44,266 nucleotides of DNA from Alphaproteobacteria bacterium (GCA_028277405.1 JANQGH010000041.1:1-44266), one strand, 5' to 3'; positions 8,994 to 18,393 are shown, counted from the first letter of the stretch. Numbers and translations: made by a program. The notes: generated by a model from the letters alone, not told the origin.

Positions 8994-9845
8994 CCACTGG
9001 AGATGCCATCAAATCTTTTTCAATCAATCCGTCAGTTTTGGGGCAATGTGCTTTGAGCCTTAAGCGAGGGTGTCTCCCCACCCTCCAACAGGGGCGACCA
9101 AGCGCGTCTGAGCCTGAAGCCGTTGCTTCGGCCTCTCCGGCCCGCATAAATCCTTGTCAACGGACGTGCCGACCAGTCGCGGTTTGGTCCTTGGCCAAGC
9201 CTTCCGGGACCGCGACCAAGCGTTGGTGACACTTGCCCCCGTGGCGCCGCGATGGCTGGTCGGCCGCGACAATCGGCCGCTTCTTATTCCCTATCCCGAT
9301 AGGGTTCAGCGGCGATCGGCATCTTCGTCGGCGAGGCAAGAGAAGACGCGCATGTAAGCCAGGCCCAGCCTGGGATTGCATGCCCTCGCACCGACCCCAA
9401 AGAGCCGGAGCAAGACCCGTCCGCCATAAAATACTCAAGATTGGTGCGTTTATGGGGCTACTTGCAACTGTAAGAGACAACTCCTATCCTAGAAAGGAAA
9501 TCATACTACTCAACCGATCCGGCGCATTCGCGTTGGTTCTAAAAGCTGTTCGCCGAGTCTTGTCCGATGGATGGAGCTTCAGTCGATGCGTCACTGTTGT
9601 GCCTTGCTGCCCCTCTCGTCCGCCGAAAAACGGCGCGGCGTGTCCGGGAAAAAGACCGGCGTCAGACAGCCGGTCCAGCCGCTCACAAAGGGGCCGGCGG
9701 AGCGCAACCGGCGGTTGGATCTGTCTTCCAGCCCCCTTTTCCGTCCTGAATTACCGGCCGTGGCCGCTGGACGCGGCTGATCGCTTCGGCCGGTGCGACG
9801 TTTGCCTACTGACGTGTCCACCCTTCGGGAAGGAGCCTCACGCCC
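8994..9845. other. 852-base gene-free divergent region
   Basis: This gap separates the minus-strand kinase/polymerase operon from the plus-strand sugar transferase operon. Reading frames inside it have arginine- and proline-rich compositions unlike proteins and no recognisable motif. It must hold the promoters for both sides. The part around 9430-9520 is noticeably AT-richer than its surroundings, and a perfect 7-bp inverted repeat lies at 9289-9304. I see no tRNA or rRNA; a small RNA cannot be excluded. Confidence 0.6.
9289..9304. repeat. Perfect inverted repeat CCCTATC-CC-GATAGGG
   Basis: Seven-base arms separated by CC, inside the long gap before the sugar transferase. It could be a regulator binding site or a small RNA hairpin. 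No U-tract follows, so it is not an obvious terminator. Confidence 0.4.
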
Positions 9846-10529
9846 GTGACGCAGGTGCGAGTTGCCAATGCCGACAATGAATCTGCCGCCTCCGACTGTC
9901 ATCGCATTTCGCCGTGGCTCAACAGCGCCGGCAAACGCGCCTTCGATATTGGGCTGGCGGTTCTGCTGCTCCCCCTCATTGCACCCGTCATTACGATCAT
10001 CTGGACGCTCGTCCGGCTAGACGGTGGTCCCGGCTTTCATGGCCAACCTCGGGTGGGTCATGGCGGCAGGCATTTCACGTTCTGGAAGATCCGCACGATG
10101 GTTGTCGACGCTGATGCCGTCCTGAGCGAGCTGGTCCGATCCGACCCCCAAATCGCCCGCGAGTGGCACCGGTATCAAAAGCTGGCACGCGATCCGCGCA
10201 TAACCCGGATCGGCGGCTTCCTGCGGAAAACCAGCCTGGACGAGTTGCCCCAGATCTGGAACATCCTCAAAGGCGAAATGAGTTTTGTCGGGCCACGCCC
10301 GTTCATGCCGAGCCAGCAGGAACTCTACGACAGCATGCCGATGAGCGCGGTCTACTACCAGATGCGACCGGGCGTTACCGGCCCCTGGCAGATCAGCCAG
10401 CGGAACGAGGTCAGTTTTCAAGAGCGTGTCGACTACGACCGAAGATACGCCGCATCGGCAAGTCTGCTGACCGACCTGAAAATAAAGGCAATCACCACAT
10501 TGGTTATTGTCAACGCCACGGGAAAGTAA
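9846..10529 (+). CDS. Undecaprenyl-phosphate sugar-1-phosphate transferase (ExoY/WbaP C-terminal type)
   Basis: A 227-residue bacterial sugar transferase that should begin repeat-unit synthesis by moving a sugar-1-phosphate from a nucleotide sugar onto undecaprenyl phosphate. It has one N-terminal membrane helix (about 37-58), followed by the family motifs [12 protein letters not shown] (about 76-87), [18 protein letters not shown] (about 119-136) and [13 protein letters not shown]. The length fits the short ExoY-like class without the N-terminal domain of WbaP or WcaJ. The start is GTG with AAGGAG 12 bases upstream. The sugar (Gal, Glc or other) cannot be told from the sequence. It leads the plus-strand run with the GDP-fucose genes. 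Confidence 0.93.
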   Translation: MTQVRVANADNESAASDCHRISPWLNSAGKRAFDIGLAVLLLPLIAPVITIIWTLVRLDGGPGFHGQPRVGHGGRHFTFWKIRTMVVDADAVLSELVRSDPQIAREWHRYQKLARDPRITRIGGFLRKTSLDELPQIWNILKGEMSFVGPRPFMPSQQELYDSMPMSAVYYQMRPGVTGPWQISQRNEVSFQERVDYDRRYAASASLLTDLKIKAITTLVIVNATGK

Positions 10530-10530
10530 A

Positions 10531-10575
10531 ATGAACAACCCAGCATCTCCAACTCGCTCGATCATTTCACCGTGA
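10531..10575 (+). CDS. Possible 14-codon mini-ORF coupled to the GDP-mannose dehydratase start
   Basis: ATG one base after the sugar transferase stop codon, preceded by GGAAAG, opens a 14-codon frame whose TGA overlaps the GTG start of the next gene as GTGA. The dehydratase GTG itself has no visible ribosome site. Translation of the mini-ORF could deliver ribosomes to that GTG. It could equally be chance. Confidence 0.35.
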   Translation: MNNPASPTRSIISP

Positions 10576-11636
10576 AGAAGGCACTTATTACCGGCGTCAC
10601 GGGCCAGGACGGCGCCTATTTGGCCGATCTTCTGCTTGCCAAGGGCTATGAAGTGCATGGCGTGAAGCGGCGATCCTCGTCCTTCAACACGGCGCGCATC
10701 GATCATCTGTATCAGGACCCGCACGAGGGCGACGTCCGATTTCGCCTGCACTACGGCGACATGACCGACGCGACCAATCTGATCCGTCTGATTCAAGAGG
10801 TGCAACCGGACGAGATCTACAACCTGGCCGCCCAGTCCCACGTGCAGGTCAGCTTCGAAACGCCTGAATACACCGCCAACGCAGACGGGATCGGCACGCT
10901 GCGCATCCTCGAGGCGATGCGGATTCTCGGATTGGAGAAAACCTGTCGCTTCTATCAGGCGTCAACGTCCGAGCTGTACGGACTGGTCCAAGCAGTGCCG
11001 CAGAAGGAAGACACGCCGTTCTACCCGCGGTCGCCTTATGCGGCGGCCAAGCTTTACGCCTACTGGATCACGGTGAACTATCGCGAGGCGTACGGCATGC
11101 ACGCCTCAAACGGCATCCTCTTCAATCACGAAAGCCCTGTCCGCGGCGAGACCTTCGTGACCCGTAAGATCACGCGGGCTGCGGCGGCAATCAGCCTGGG
11201 GCTGCAAGACCGGCTCTATCTGGGCAATCTCGATGCGCGGCGCGACTGGGGCCACGCCCGCGATTACGTCGATGGCATCTGGCGGATCGTTCAGGCCGAC
11301 GCGCCCGACGACTATGTGCTCGCCACGGGCAGTACTTACAGCGTGCGCCATTTCGCCGAGGCCGCCTTCGCGGCCGTGGATCTCGAAATCGACTGGCGCG
11401 GCGAAGGCATCGATGAGAAGGGCATTCAGGCGGGCGCGAACCGCTGCCTGATCGAGATCGACCCACGCTACTACCGCCCTACCGAGGTGGATCTGCTGGT
11501 CGGGGATGCGAGCAAGGCCCAGGCGAAACTTGGCTGGAGCCACACGACGACACTCACCGAGATGATCGGCGAGATGGTCGCCAGCGATCTTGAGACGGTG
11601 CAGCGCGAGAGAGGCCGGATGGACCGCCACGGATGA
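10572..11636 (+). CDS. gmd: GDP-mannose 4,6-dehydratase
   Basis: A 354-residue extended SDR enzyme that converts GDP-D-mannose to GDP-4-dehydro-6-deoxy-D-mannose, the first step to GDP-L-fucose. It shows the NAD(P)-binding GVTGQDG at residues 8-14, the Gmd-specific [11 protein letters not shown] (about 34-44), QASTSELYG (about 128-136) with the catalytic Thr/Ser and Glu, [10 protein letters not shown] with the catalytic YxxxK, and [17 protein letters not shown] near 218-234. The length is normal for the family. The start is GTG, directly at the lysines preceding the Rossmann motif. It overlaps the GDP-fucose synthase gene by 4 bases, which confirms a shared pathway and operon. Confidence 0.97.
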   Translation: MKKALITGVTGQDGAYLADLLLAKGYEVHGVKRRSSSFNTARIDHLYQDPHEGDVRFRLHYGDMTDATNLIRLIQEVQPDEIYNLAAQSHVQVSFETPEYTANADGIGTLRILEAMRILGLEKTCRFYQASTSELYGLVQAVPQKEDTPFYPRSPYAAAKLYAYWITVNYREAYGMHASNGILFNHESPVRGETFVTRKITRAAAAISLGLQDRLYLGNLDARRDWGHARDYVDGIWRIVQADAPDDYVLATGSTYSVRHFAEAAFAAVDLEIDWRGEGIDEKGIQAGANRCLIEIDPRYYRPTEVDLLVGDASKAQAKLGWSHTTTLTEMIGEMVASDLETVQRERGRMDRHG

Positions 11637-12580
11637 GCTATGCATTGCATGGCAAGCGCGTCTGGGTGGCCGGCCATCGCGGTATGGTAGGTGGCGCTGT
11701 CGTACGCCGGCTCGCCCGTGAGCCTTGCGAGATTATTGTCGCGGATCGCGGCGTGGTGGATCTGGTCGACCAGCGTGCCGTGCGCGACTGGATGGCCCAA
11801 ACCAGGCCCGACGCCGTTGTCCTGGCCGCCGCGCGTGTCGGCGGCATTGCCGCCAACAACCAGTATCCGGTCGACTTTCTCTACGACAATCTGATGATCG
11901 AAGCGAACGTCATTCGCTCGGCCCATGCCAACGGGGTCGAGAAGCTGTTGTTCCTTGGGTCCTCCTGCATCTATCCGAAGTTCGCCGAGCAACCGATCCT
12001 TGAGGACGCCCTGCTCTCGGGCCCATTGGAACCGACCAACGAATGGTATGCGGTCGCGAAAATCGCCGGGATTAAGCTCTGCCAGGCCTACCGTCGGCAA
12101 TATGGCGCCGATTTCATCTCCGCACAGCCGACGAACCTCTACGGGCCGGGAGACAACTATGACCTGGAGACGTCCCATGTGCTGCCAGCGCTGCTGCGCA
12201 AGTTTCACGAGGCAAAGCTGGCGGGCGAGACAAGCGTGACGGTCTGGGGCTCAGGCACGCCCCTGCGCGAGTTCCTGCATGTGGACGATCTTGCCGATGC
12301 CCTGGTCTTCTTGCTGAAGCACTACTCGGACAGCTTGCCGCTGAACGTCGGATCCGGCGTCGAGGTGAGCATCCGCGAACTGGCGGAAACCATCGGCCGG
12401 GTCGTCGGCCATGACGCCGAACTGATCTTCGATGCAACCAAACCCGACGGGACGCCGCGCAAGCTGATGGACAGCTCACGGCTGCACCAGATCGGCTGGA
12501 ACAACGCCCGTGATTTGGCCGAGGGGATAGCCCATACCTACGCCGACTGGTTGGACAGCGGCCGTCGGGGCGCGGCGTAG
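11633..12580 (+). CDS. fcl: GDP-L-fucose synthase
   Basis: A 315-residue epimerase/reductase that turns GDP-4-dehydro-6-deoxymannose into GDP-L-fucose with NADPH. Motifs: GHRGMVG (about 14-20) for nucleotide binding, AARVGGI (about 66-72), [15 protein letters not shown] (about 107-121) with the catalytic Ser and Cys, EWYAVAK with YxxxK, and [13 protein letters not shown]. These are diagnostic for the WcaG/Fcl family. The ATG overlaps the end of gmd (ATGA). The stop abuts the stop codon of a convergent glycosyltransferase gene with no base between them. Together with gmd it supplies fucose for the polysaccharide. Confidence 0.97.
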   Translation: MSYALHGKRVWVAGHRGMVGGAVVRRLAREPCEIIVADRGVVDLVDQRAVRDWMAQTRPDAVVLAAARVGGIAANNQYPVDFLYDNLMIEANVIRSAHANGVEKLLFLGSSCIYPKFAEQPILEDALLSGPLEPTNEWYAVAKIAGIKLCQAYRRQYGADFISAQPTNLYGPGDNYDLETSHVLPALLRKFHEAKLAGETSVTVWGSGTPLREFLHVDDLADALVFLLKHYSDSLPLNVGSGVEVSIRELAETIGRVVGHDAELIFDATKPDGTPRKLMDSSRLHQIGWNNARDLAEGIAHTYADWLDSGRRGAA

Positions 12581-13765
12581 TCAGGGCCGCATCTTGGTCA
12601 TGGCACGCGCCTTGCCATAGATTTCTTCTGTCAAGGCAAGTACCGCCGGCGGAGAGAACCTTGTCTGGAACAGCGCGGTGGCCTCATCCCGGAGGCCCCG
12701 CGCCCAGGTCTCGTCGGCAAAAAGCCGGGCAATCAGCCGTGCCAGGGCGGCCGTATCGCCGGCCGGGAACAGGGCGCCGCCCTGGCCCTTGTGAAACAGC
12801 TCTCCGATGCCGCCACTGTCAGCGCCGAAAACCGGCGTGCCGCAGGCGTAGGCCTCGACCCCGGTGCGAGGAAAGGGCTCGCCCCATTTCGACGGTATGA
12901 CCAGCGCCATGGAGGCACGCATCACGTCGAGCGCTCGGTGCGGCGGCAGCCGGCCTGTGAACAGGATGCCGGGCGTGCCTTCGGCGCGCGCCCTCAAGTC
13001 CGACATCGAGGGTCCATCGCCGACCATGACGAGTTCGGCCCGATCTATACCCGCCGCCTTCCACGCATCGATCAGCGTATCGCAGCCCTTTTCATGGGAC
13101 AGCCGCCCCACATAGGCGATTTGGCGGGCCCGGACAGGGGCGGGCGGCGCGTCGGCGGCAGCGACGACATTGGGCTTGGCATACAGCCGATCTGCCGGAA
13201 AACCGGCCTTCTCGTAGATACCGCGCACATAGTCCGAGACCGCAATCAGGGCATCCACCTTGCGCGTCCAGGTGCCCAGCATCTTGTGGACGGCGATCAT
13301 GCCTGTGATGGTTGCGCTGCCGGCACGGCTGTTGCGGTAGCATCGGTGCCGGATACCGTCCCACGGTGCGAACTTGCCGACACAGGTGAAGCAGGGTTTG
13401 TCGTCGCGATAGAGCTGTGCTCCCGAACAGGTCAGCCGATAGTTGCGCAAAGCCTGGACGGTGGTTACGCCCAACCTCTTGGCCGCGTGATGCACTGCCG
13501 GAGAGATTAAGGGCAGATAGTTTTGAACATGCAGCACATCAAAATCTTTACCTCGAAGGCGGGCCGAGACGTCGGCGACCGCCGGCGCGGACCAAATGGC
13601 CCGCGCCGCCGCGCGCAACGATCCGATGCGATCAACCTCTTCATTGTCATACTCGACCAGTTCGACCTCATGCCCCCCATCGCGCAGCAAGGCCGCCTCA
13701 TTGCGCGTCGAGATGTCTTCGCCACCTAGCTGCTGATAACGGTTGTGAAGCATCAGTATGCGCAT
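12581..13765 (-). CDS. GT4-family glycosyltransferase
   Basis: A 394-residue retaining glycosyltransferase with a GT-B fold. The N-terminal domain starts at MRILMLHNRYQQLGGED and contains a four-cysteine stretch (NYRLTCSGAQLYRDDKPC, then FTC and RCYRNS) seen in a subgroup of polysaccharide GT4 enzymes. The C-terminal domain has YVGRLSHEKGCDTLIDAW (about 218-235) and the donor-site PSKWGEPFPRTGVEAYACG (about 291-309), with the EPFPRTGVEA version of the E-x7-E motif. It likely adds one sugar of the repeat unit; donor and acceptor are unknown. It sits 3 bases after the sulfotransferase gene, so the two are co-transcribed. Confidence 0.92.
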   Translation of the reverse strand: MRILMLHNRYQQLGGEDISTRNEAALLRDGGHEVELVEYDNEEVDRIGSLRAAARAIWSAPAVADVSARLRGKDFDVLHVQNYLPLISPAVHHAAKRLGVTTVQALRNYRLTCSGAQLYRDDKPCFTCVGKFAPWDGIRHRCYRNSRAGSATITGMIAVHKMLGTWTRKVDALIAVSDYVRGIYEKAGFPADRLYAKPNVVAAADAPPAPVRARQIAYVGRLSHEKGCDTLIDAWKAAGIDRAELVMVGDGPSMSDLRARAEGTPGILFTGRLPPHRALDVMRASMALVIPSKWGEPFPRTGVEAYACGTPVFGADSGGIGELFHKGQGGALFPAGDTAALARLIARLFADETWARGLRDEATALFQTRFSPPAVLALTEEIYGKARAMTKMRP

Positions 13766-13768
13766 GCA

Positions 13769-14764
13769 TCAAGGCCTCTCATCAGAGGGGGCGGCGGACG
13801 GCGCACATTGCTTTCCCATAAGGCTGTACCCGTAGGCGTGCAGCCAGGGTGCGGTCATCACCGTGACCGCCCTGCGATCAAAGGGGGACATGGCCTTGTG
13901 CCAACGCGTGTCGGGCCTCAGGGCCAATGCCTCCGTCGAAAAGCGTCCCGGATTGCCGGAGATCGCATGCATCAGGGCAGCGTCATGGACACGCGCGTGG
14001 GTACCATGTCGGAGCCAATCAACAAGTGCCGTCAACGTGGCGTCTGGCGCGGCCACAAGGTCTTCGTATCGCACGACACGGTAGTCACCCCGCGCGTCGA
14101 GCCGACGCATCAGCGCGTTCAGATAGATCCAATAGCCAGACGAACTCCAGATCCCGCGGGCGGCCATGTATTCGGTATCCCACCAGACCTCGGCCTTCTT
14201 TTTGGGCGTCTTCTGCGAGAAGGCCACGGCACGACTGTCGCGGACGAGATGGATAAACTTCGGGCGAATGCGCGTGATCCCAGACAACAGCGCCAAATGG
14301 GCAACGTCCTTGCTGCTGTCGATCAGATAGTCCCGCCCGGCGTGCCGGCCGCACAGGATCAGCAAATCCCCCAGAATGTCAGCATAGCGCTGTCTTCGGC
14401 GTGCGTAGGAACGCGAAGGCAAGCGCAAGACCTCATGTCTCAAAAAGATGCGGTTGCGCTCCACGGACTTGCGCAGCCGCTCAATCTCCGTGGCGCTCGA
14501 CAGACCGGTCTTTTCCAACAACGCTTCCAAAACGGGCCGCCAGAACGGACAGTCTGGTGCTGTCTCTCCGCAGGAGCACTTTTCTCGCCGCGCAAATCCA
14601 CGCGACCAGAGATACTTCACCTCGCCGAGTGCGACACCACCCAACCGTTCGGCCAGCAGACCCTGCAAGAGAGTAGATCCAGACCGCCCGTATCCGCCAA
14701 TGGCAACGACGACCGGCGGCCTCACCGCCGTGTCACGCATCACAACAACGACCGAAATCGGCAC
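13769..14764 (-). CDS. PAPS-dependent sulfotransferase of the polysaccharide locus
   Basis: A 331-residue sulfotransferase-fold protein. It has the 5'-phosphosulfate loop GGYGRSGSTLLQGLL (about 23-37) and the 3'-phosphate-binding HLVRDSRAVAFS (about 171-182), the two hallmarks of PAPS-dependent enzymes. A cysteine pair (CSCGE, about 63-67) with following CPFW is typical of bacterial carbohydrate sulfotransferases. It probably sulfates a sugar of the exopolysaccharide on the cytoplasmic side, which is inferred from its neighbours. Start: GTG as given, or ATG eight codons later (MRDTAVRPP, 14740). No genes for PAPS synthesis lie in the window. Confidence 0.87.
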   Translation of the reverse strand: MPISVVVVMRDTAVRPPVVVAIGGYGRSGSTLLQGLLAERLGGVALGEVKYLWSRGFARREKCSCGETAPDCPFWRPVLEALLEKTGLSSATEIERLRKSVERNRIFLRHEVLRLPSRSYARRRQRYADILGDLLILCGRHAGRDYLIDSSKDVAHLALLSGITRIRPKFIHLVRDSRAVAFSQKTPKKKAEVWWDTEYMAARGIWSSSGYWIYLNALMRRLDARGDYRVVRYEDLVAAPDATLTALVDWLRHGTHARVHDAALMHAISGNPGRFSTEALALRPDTRWHKAMSPFDRRAVTVMTAPWLHAYGYSLMGKQCAPSAAPSDERP

Positions 14765-14867
14765 CTGACATCAGATGGCTCCTCGTTCTCGGACATGAGT
14801 CCGCCGGACACTGGGCGACGTCATAATCTCGACGGTCTCGAAAGGCATGGATCTGGGACGGTTTTCC

Positions 14868-15626
14868 CTATGGCTTGGGCGACAGAAGCCTTTGCCGCGC
14901 GACCAGAAAGACAAAACGGGGGCCCAGAATCAGATAACGACGCCATAGCCGGCGTGGTTCGCTGACCAGGCGGTGCAGCCATTCCAAGCCACTGTTGCGC
15001 ATCCAGACGGGCGCACGTTTGACGGTGCCCGAATGGAAATCAAACGCGGCCCCCACGCCAATCAGCGTCTGGGTCAAATGCCGGTAATTGTCATGCATCC
15101 AGACGTCCTGCTTGGGCGAAGAGATGCCGACCCACACCACATCGGCACCGCTTCGACGAATGCGCGCCCGCACTTGAAGGATTTCCGGACGCGTTAGCGG
15201 GCGGAATGGTGGGCATTCGGTACCGACGATTTGAAGGCCGGGATACTTTTGAGTGAACCGTTGGCCCAGCATCTCGGCCACGCCCGGCTTGCCGCCATAA
15301 AGATAGTGCTTCAGCCCGGTCTGCGGCGAGGCGGCCAGTACCGCCTGCATGAGATCGGGGCCGCATGTGCGTTCCACGGGCAGGCCGCGGCGCTTGCCGA
15401 TCCACACCAATGGCATGCCATCGGGAAGCACCATCGCCGCGTCGAAATGCAGCGCGGTCAGGTTTGGGTCGTTGATCGAGGCCATCAAGCTGGCCACCTC
15501 GCGGACACAAACGAAGCGCCCGATATTGTCCCCCGACCACGCGGTGATTCGGCTCTGTGACTGATCGATCGTCGTTACCGAGATCGGTATGCCCAGAACG
15601 GCAAAACTGGAGGCAGGCTGCGACAT
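14868..15626 (-). CDS. WecG/TagA/CpsF-family (GT26) glycosyltransferase
   Basis: A 252-residue inverting glycosyltransferase of the kind that adds ManNAc, ManNAcA or glucose to lipid-linked intermediates. Family motifs are all visible: LPDGMPLVW (about 67-75), the GGKPGVAEML region (about 110-119), VGISSPKQDVWMH (about 168-180), GVGAAFDFHSG and KRAPVWMRNSGLEWLHRL, then EPRRLWRRYL at the C-terminus that contacts the membrane. The length is standard. It is divergent from the flippase gene across a 91-base region and transcribed towards the sulfotransferase, with a 103-base gap between them. Confidence 0.93.
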   Translation of the reverse strand: MSQPASSFAVLGIPISVTTIDQSQSRITAWSGDNIGRFVCVREVASLMASINDPNLTALHFDAAMVLPDGMPLVWIGKRRGLPVERTCGPDLMQAVLAASPQTGLKHYLYGGKPGVAEMLGQRFTQKYPGLQIVGTECPPFRPLTRPEILQVRARIRRSGADVVWVGISSPKQDVWMHDNYRHLTQTLIGVGAAFDFHSGTVKRAPVWMRNSGLEWLHRLVSEPRRLWRRYLILGPRFVFLVARQRLLSPKP

Positions 15627-15717
15627 ATACTCCCCATTTTGCAGGCCGGAAGCGCTCTCTAATAGCTCGCTTTGCGCGCAGATTTATGGCACCACTACTA
15701 TCTAAGCGGTAAGATGG

Positions 15718-17046
15718 ATGTCTGGAAGCGCTAATTGGAAACTCCGCGATTCCGAGGTGAGAAAGGCCGGCCGAATGTCGCTGTCGAGCAGTCTGGGCGA
15801 ACGCAGTGGCCAAGGCCGAACCGGTCTGTTTTTGGTTCTCGGCGATCAGGCCGTCACTAGTCTCGGTAACTTCGTCGGCATCGCGATCGTTGCAAGGATC
15901 ATCGGAATAGAGGCGTTCGGCGCGTTCGTCGTCGTTTGGCTATTGGCCAATCTGGCGCAGATGCTGGTGAACGCAATCTTGATCGCGCCCATGATAAATG
16001 ACCGCGCGCGGCTTGGCCGCTGGCGTCATGCCGCGCATGACAGGGTCCTACTTGAACAAGCTATTGCTTTATCCGTGTTGTTTGCCGTGTTGTTCGGACT
16101 GGTCGCATCGGGCCTGCGGCTGCTGTCTCCATCGTCGGCGTTGTGGGGAAGCGATCTCTGGGCCATGGCCTGCATCTTCTCGGTCAGCCTGGCGGAGTAC
16201 CTGCGGCGGCGAGCCTTTGGCGTGAGACGCGTGTCCTTGGCACTGATCCAAGATGGGCTGAGGTATGCGGTGCTCTGTGCAACCGGGCTTTTGGTGCTAG
16301 CCGGCACGTTCGAGTTACCGCAGCGCACCGAAACGGCCTTTCAGCTTGTCACCTTGGCGAGCACGGTGTCGATCGCGACCGGCCTGATCTTGAGCGGATG
16401 GGGCCGGCCGGATGCCGCACTGCGCGCGGTCCTGTTCCGTCGACAGACGCGTTTTGCTGCGACCATGGCGGCAGAGCGCTTGCTCGGCTTCCTTGCCGGC
16501 AACACCCAGTTCTTCATCATAGGCGTGGTTCTGGGTCCTGCGGCGCTTGGGGGAACGCGGGCAGCCTACAATGTGGCTCGGCTGTCAAGCGTGACCATTC
16601 AGGCGGCGGAAAACTGGCTGCCCCCACGGCTTGCGCAACAACGCAGCGATCGGTCGCGGCTGTGGCACAGCGCTTGGCACATGGCGGGGGTGTTCGCCGC
16701 CGTTCAAGCGGTGATCTTTGCCGGTTTCCTGGTGCTCGGCAGTTGGCTGATGTCACAGTTCTACGGTGCCGAGTTCGGACCGTACGGCTACCTCGTCGTC
16801 TATTTCGCGGCGTATCAGGTGCTTGTCGGTACCGCCGTGGCGTTCCGCAGCTACTTCCAGGTCCTGGGCCGCGGCACGATAATGCTGCAGGCGCGCGGCT
16901 GGTCCACGGCCTTGGGCATTGGCGCCGCGCCCGGCCTCGTGCTTGGACTGGGTGCGTTGGGCGTGCCGCTGACGCTCTACGTATCAGCCGGCGTTTTCTT
17001 CGCAATCCTGGGGTATGGGTTTTTGCGACACAGGCCTGGGGACTGA
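15718..17046 (+). CDS. Polysaccharide flippase-like membrane protein (Wzx/MOP superfamily)
   Basis: About 442 residues with 11-12 hydrophobic helices, starting at GLFLVLGDQAVTSLGNFVG, which resembles the first helix of Wzx-type flippases (LxxGQxxxxxxxF). It would move the lipid-linked repeat unit across the inner membrane. Charged and polar pore residues cannot be judged by eye. The ATG at 15775 (MSLSSSLGER, preceded by GAGAAAGG) is an alternative start that removes 19 hydrophilic residues and may be the real one. The base composition of 15,600-16,100 is somewhat lower in GC than its surroundings. It is followed after 33 bases by a polymerase/ligase gene. Confidence 0.82.
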   Translation: MSGSANWKLRDSEVRKAGRMSLSSSLGERSGQGRTGLFLVLGDQAVTSLGNFVGIAIVARIIGIEAFGAFVVVWLLANLAQMLVNAILIAPMINDRARLGRWRHAAHDRVLLEQAIALSVLFAVLFGLVASGLRLLSPSSALWGSDLWAMACIFSVSLAEYLRRRAFGVRRVSLALIQDGLRYAVLCATGLLVLAGTFELPQRTETAFQLVTLASTVSIATGLILSGWGRPDAALRAVLFRRQTRFAATMAAERLLGFLAGNTQFFIIGVVLGPAALGGTRAAYNVARLSSVTIQAAENWLPPRLAQQRSDRSRLWHSAWHMAGVFAAVQAVIFAGFLVLGSWLMSQFYGAEFGPYGYLVVYFAAYQVLVGTAVAFRSYFQVLGRGTIMLQARGWSTALGIGAAPGLVLGLGALGVPLTLYVSAGVFFAILGYGFLRHRPGD

Positions 17047-17079
17047 CGTCATGCCGTTGTCGATCCAAAAAGGCGCGTC

Positions 17080-18393
17080 ATGATCGGCACGACCGCCCCT
17101 TCTTTGTCGCAGCCGAACGGCAGGATGACGCTCGGCCACCGATTGATCCTTTTGATGCTGTTTCTTGCACCCTTCACGGTGCCAATCGTCGGCGGTGGAT
17201 CGTTGGGGCCGGTTTCGCCACGGTATCTGCGGGAAGTCCTGATCATTGCAGGCTGTCTGGCCGGTTTGCTGATCCTTGTGTCCTCGCGCGGTTTCGTTCT
17301 CGCGCTGCCTGGAAATGCAAGGCTGCCTGTTCTGTTCTGGGCACTTTTCGTGATCTACTACTGCGCCACGTTGGTTGACTCACTAAGCGTCGCCAACGGC
17401 TTGCGATACGCGCCTAAGCTCGTCCTGCCCCTGGTCGTTTTTCTTTTTCTCATCCAGTTGCGAGACCTTTGTCCCGACCGGGCGTTCCGGGCGATCCGCG
17501 CCGGCATTCTCGCCTATCTGGTCGGATCGATCCTACTCTACGCGGTCCAGGGCACCCCGTTCCTCGAAGGCTTTTCCGGGCGGCACTATTCCAAGTTCGT
17601 TGCCCTGGCAGGTCTGATCATCGCGTTTTCCGAAATGTTCAGCGGCCGGATGTCACGAAGGTCATGGATATTGCTGCTTGTCTGCCTCGTTTCGATTGCC
17701 CTGATTCTTCAGCGAGGCGTGCTGCTCGCGGGCTTTGCGGGCTGCCTGGCCGTGCTGCTCGTCGCACGGTCCAGGGGCGAGCACGCCAAGCGATTGCTTC
17801 TGCTCGTCCTGCTTGTCGTTGCGCTCGCGCTGCTGACGACCTCTGAGCGGTTCATCACATACGCCTTTTACGCCCATATCTCTCCGGAGGTGATCTGGCA
17901 GCAGTTGATGGACGGCAATCTCAATCCTGATTTGTTGCGCGATCGGGGCCGTTTGGATTGGATCCGCATACTGTTTGCCATGTCTCCCCCCTCGACCTTC
18001 GGGATCGGCATGGGCAGTGTGCCCACGCTGCTCGGGCAGAGCCTGGGCCTGTCCCACTATGAACTACACAATGACATTCTGATGATCTTCTTCGAGGCCG
18101 GTTACGTCGGCTTTGCCCTGTTCGCACTGGCGATCATATCGACCCTCGTCTGGAGCGTGCGTGGGGTGCTCCGCAGCACGGGGAAGGCTCTGCTGTACTA
18201 TCGCGTGGCGTTCGGGATGCTGGTGGCCTGCACCGTGTGGATGTTTTTTTCCAACGTCTGGAACTACTCCTCGGTTGGCGTGACCATGGCCTTGGTCTTC
18301 TTGGTGCTGGCCGAAAAAGGCTCCGGCCCGATCACTCAACGGGCCGGTCGTGCAGCACCGGCAGGACCCGCCCCTGCCGAGGCAGGGGCTTAG
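17080..18393 (+). CDS. O-antigen ligase/polymerase-like membrane protein (second copy type)
   Basis: A 437-residue multi-helix membrane protein with about 10-12 hydrophobic segments. The periplasmic loop near residue 300-330 reads FGIGMGSVPTLLGQSLG followed by HYELHNDILMIFFEAGYVG, matching the G-x-G and H-N-D/x-x-L-x-x-x-x-E-x-G pattern of Wzy/WaaL proteins. It is paired with the flippase gene in one transcript, so it is the better candidate for the Wzy polymerase, while the protein at 6800-8299 could be a ligase; this split is inference. The last codons (PAEAGA) encode a GC-rich hairpin. Confidence 0.85.
   Translation: MIGTTAPSLSQPNGRMTLGHRLILLMLFLAPFTVPIVGGGSLGPVSPRYLREVLIIAGCLAGLLILVSSRGFVLALPGNARLPVLFWALFVIYYCATLVDSLSVANGLRYAPKLVLPLVVFLFLIQLRDLCPDRAFRAIRAGILAYLVGSILLYAVQGTPFLEGFSGRHYSKFVALAGLIIAFSEMFSGRMSRRSWILLLVCLVSIALILQRGVLLAGFAGCLAVLLVARSRGEHAKRLLLLVLLVVALALLTTSERFITYAFYAHISPEVIWQQLMDGNLNPDLLRDRGRLDWIRILFAMSPPSTFGIGMGSVPTLLGQSLGLSHYELHNDILMIFFEAGYVGFALFALAIISTLVWSVRGVLRSTGKALLYYRVAFGMLVACTVWMFFSNVWNYSSVGVTMALVFLVLAEKGSGPITQRAGRAAPAGPAPAEAGA
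18371..18388 (+). terminator. Hairpin at the 3' end of the polymerase gene
   Basis: CCCCTGCC-GA-GGCAGGGG forms a perfect GC-rich stem (6-8 bp after allowing a loop) across the final codons just before the stop. No T-run follows, so it may be a weak terminator or a 3'-end stabiliser rather than a classical intrinsic terminator. Confidence 0.35.

Noticed and set aside
9450..9475. Possible sigma-54 promoter (TGGGG...TTGC) in the long gap
   Set aside because: The spacing between GG and GC is two bases too short for the -24/-12 consensus.
9233..9880. 215-codon frame in the long gap before the sugar transferase
   Set aside because: Composition (Arg/Pro/Ser/Cys-rich) unlike a protein, no motif, and it runs into the real GTG-started gene in another frame.
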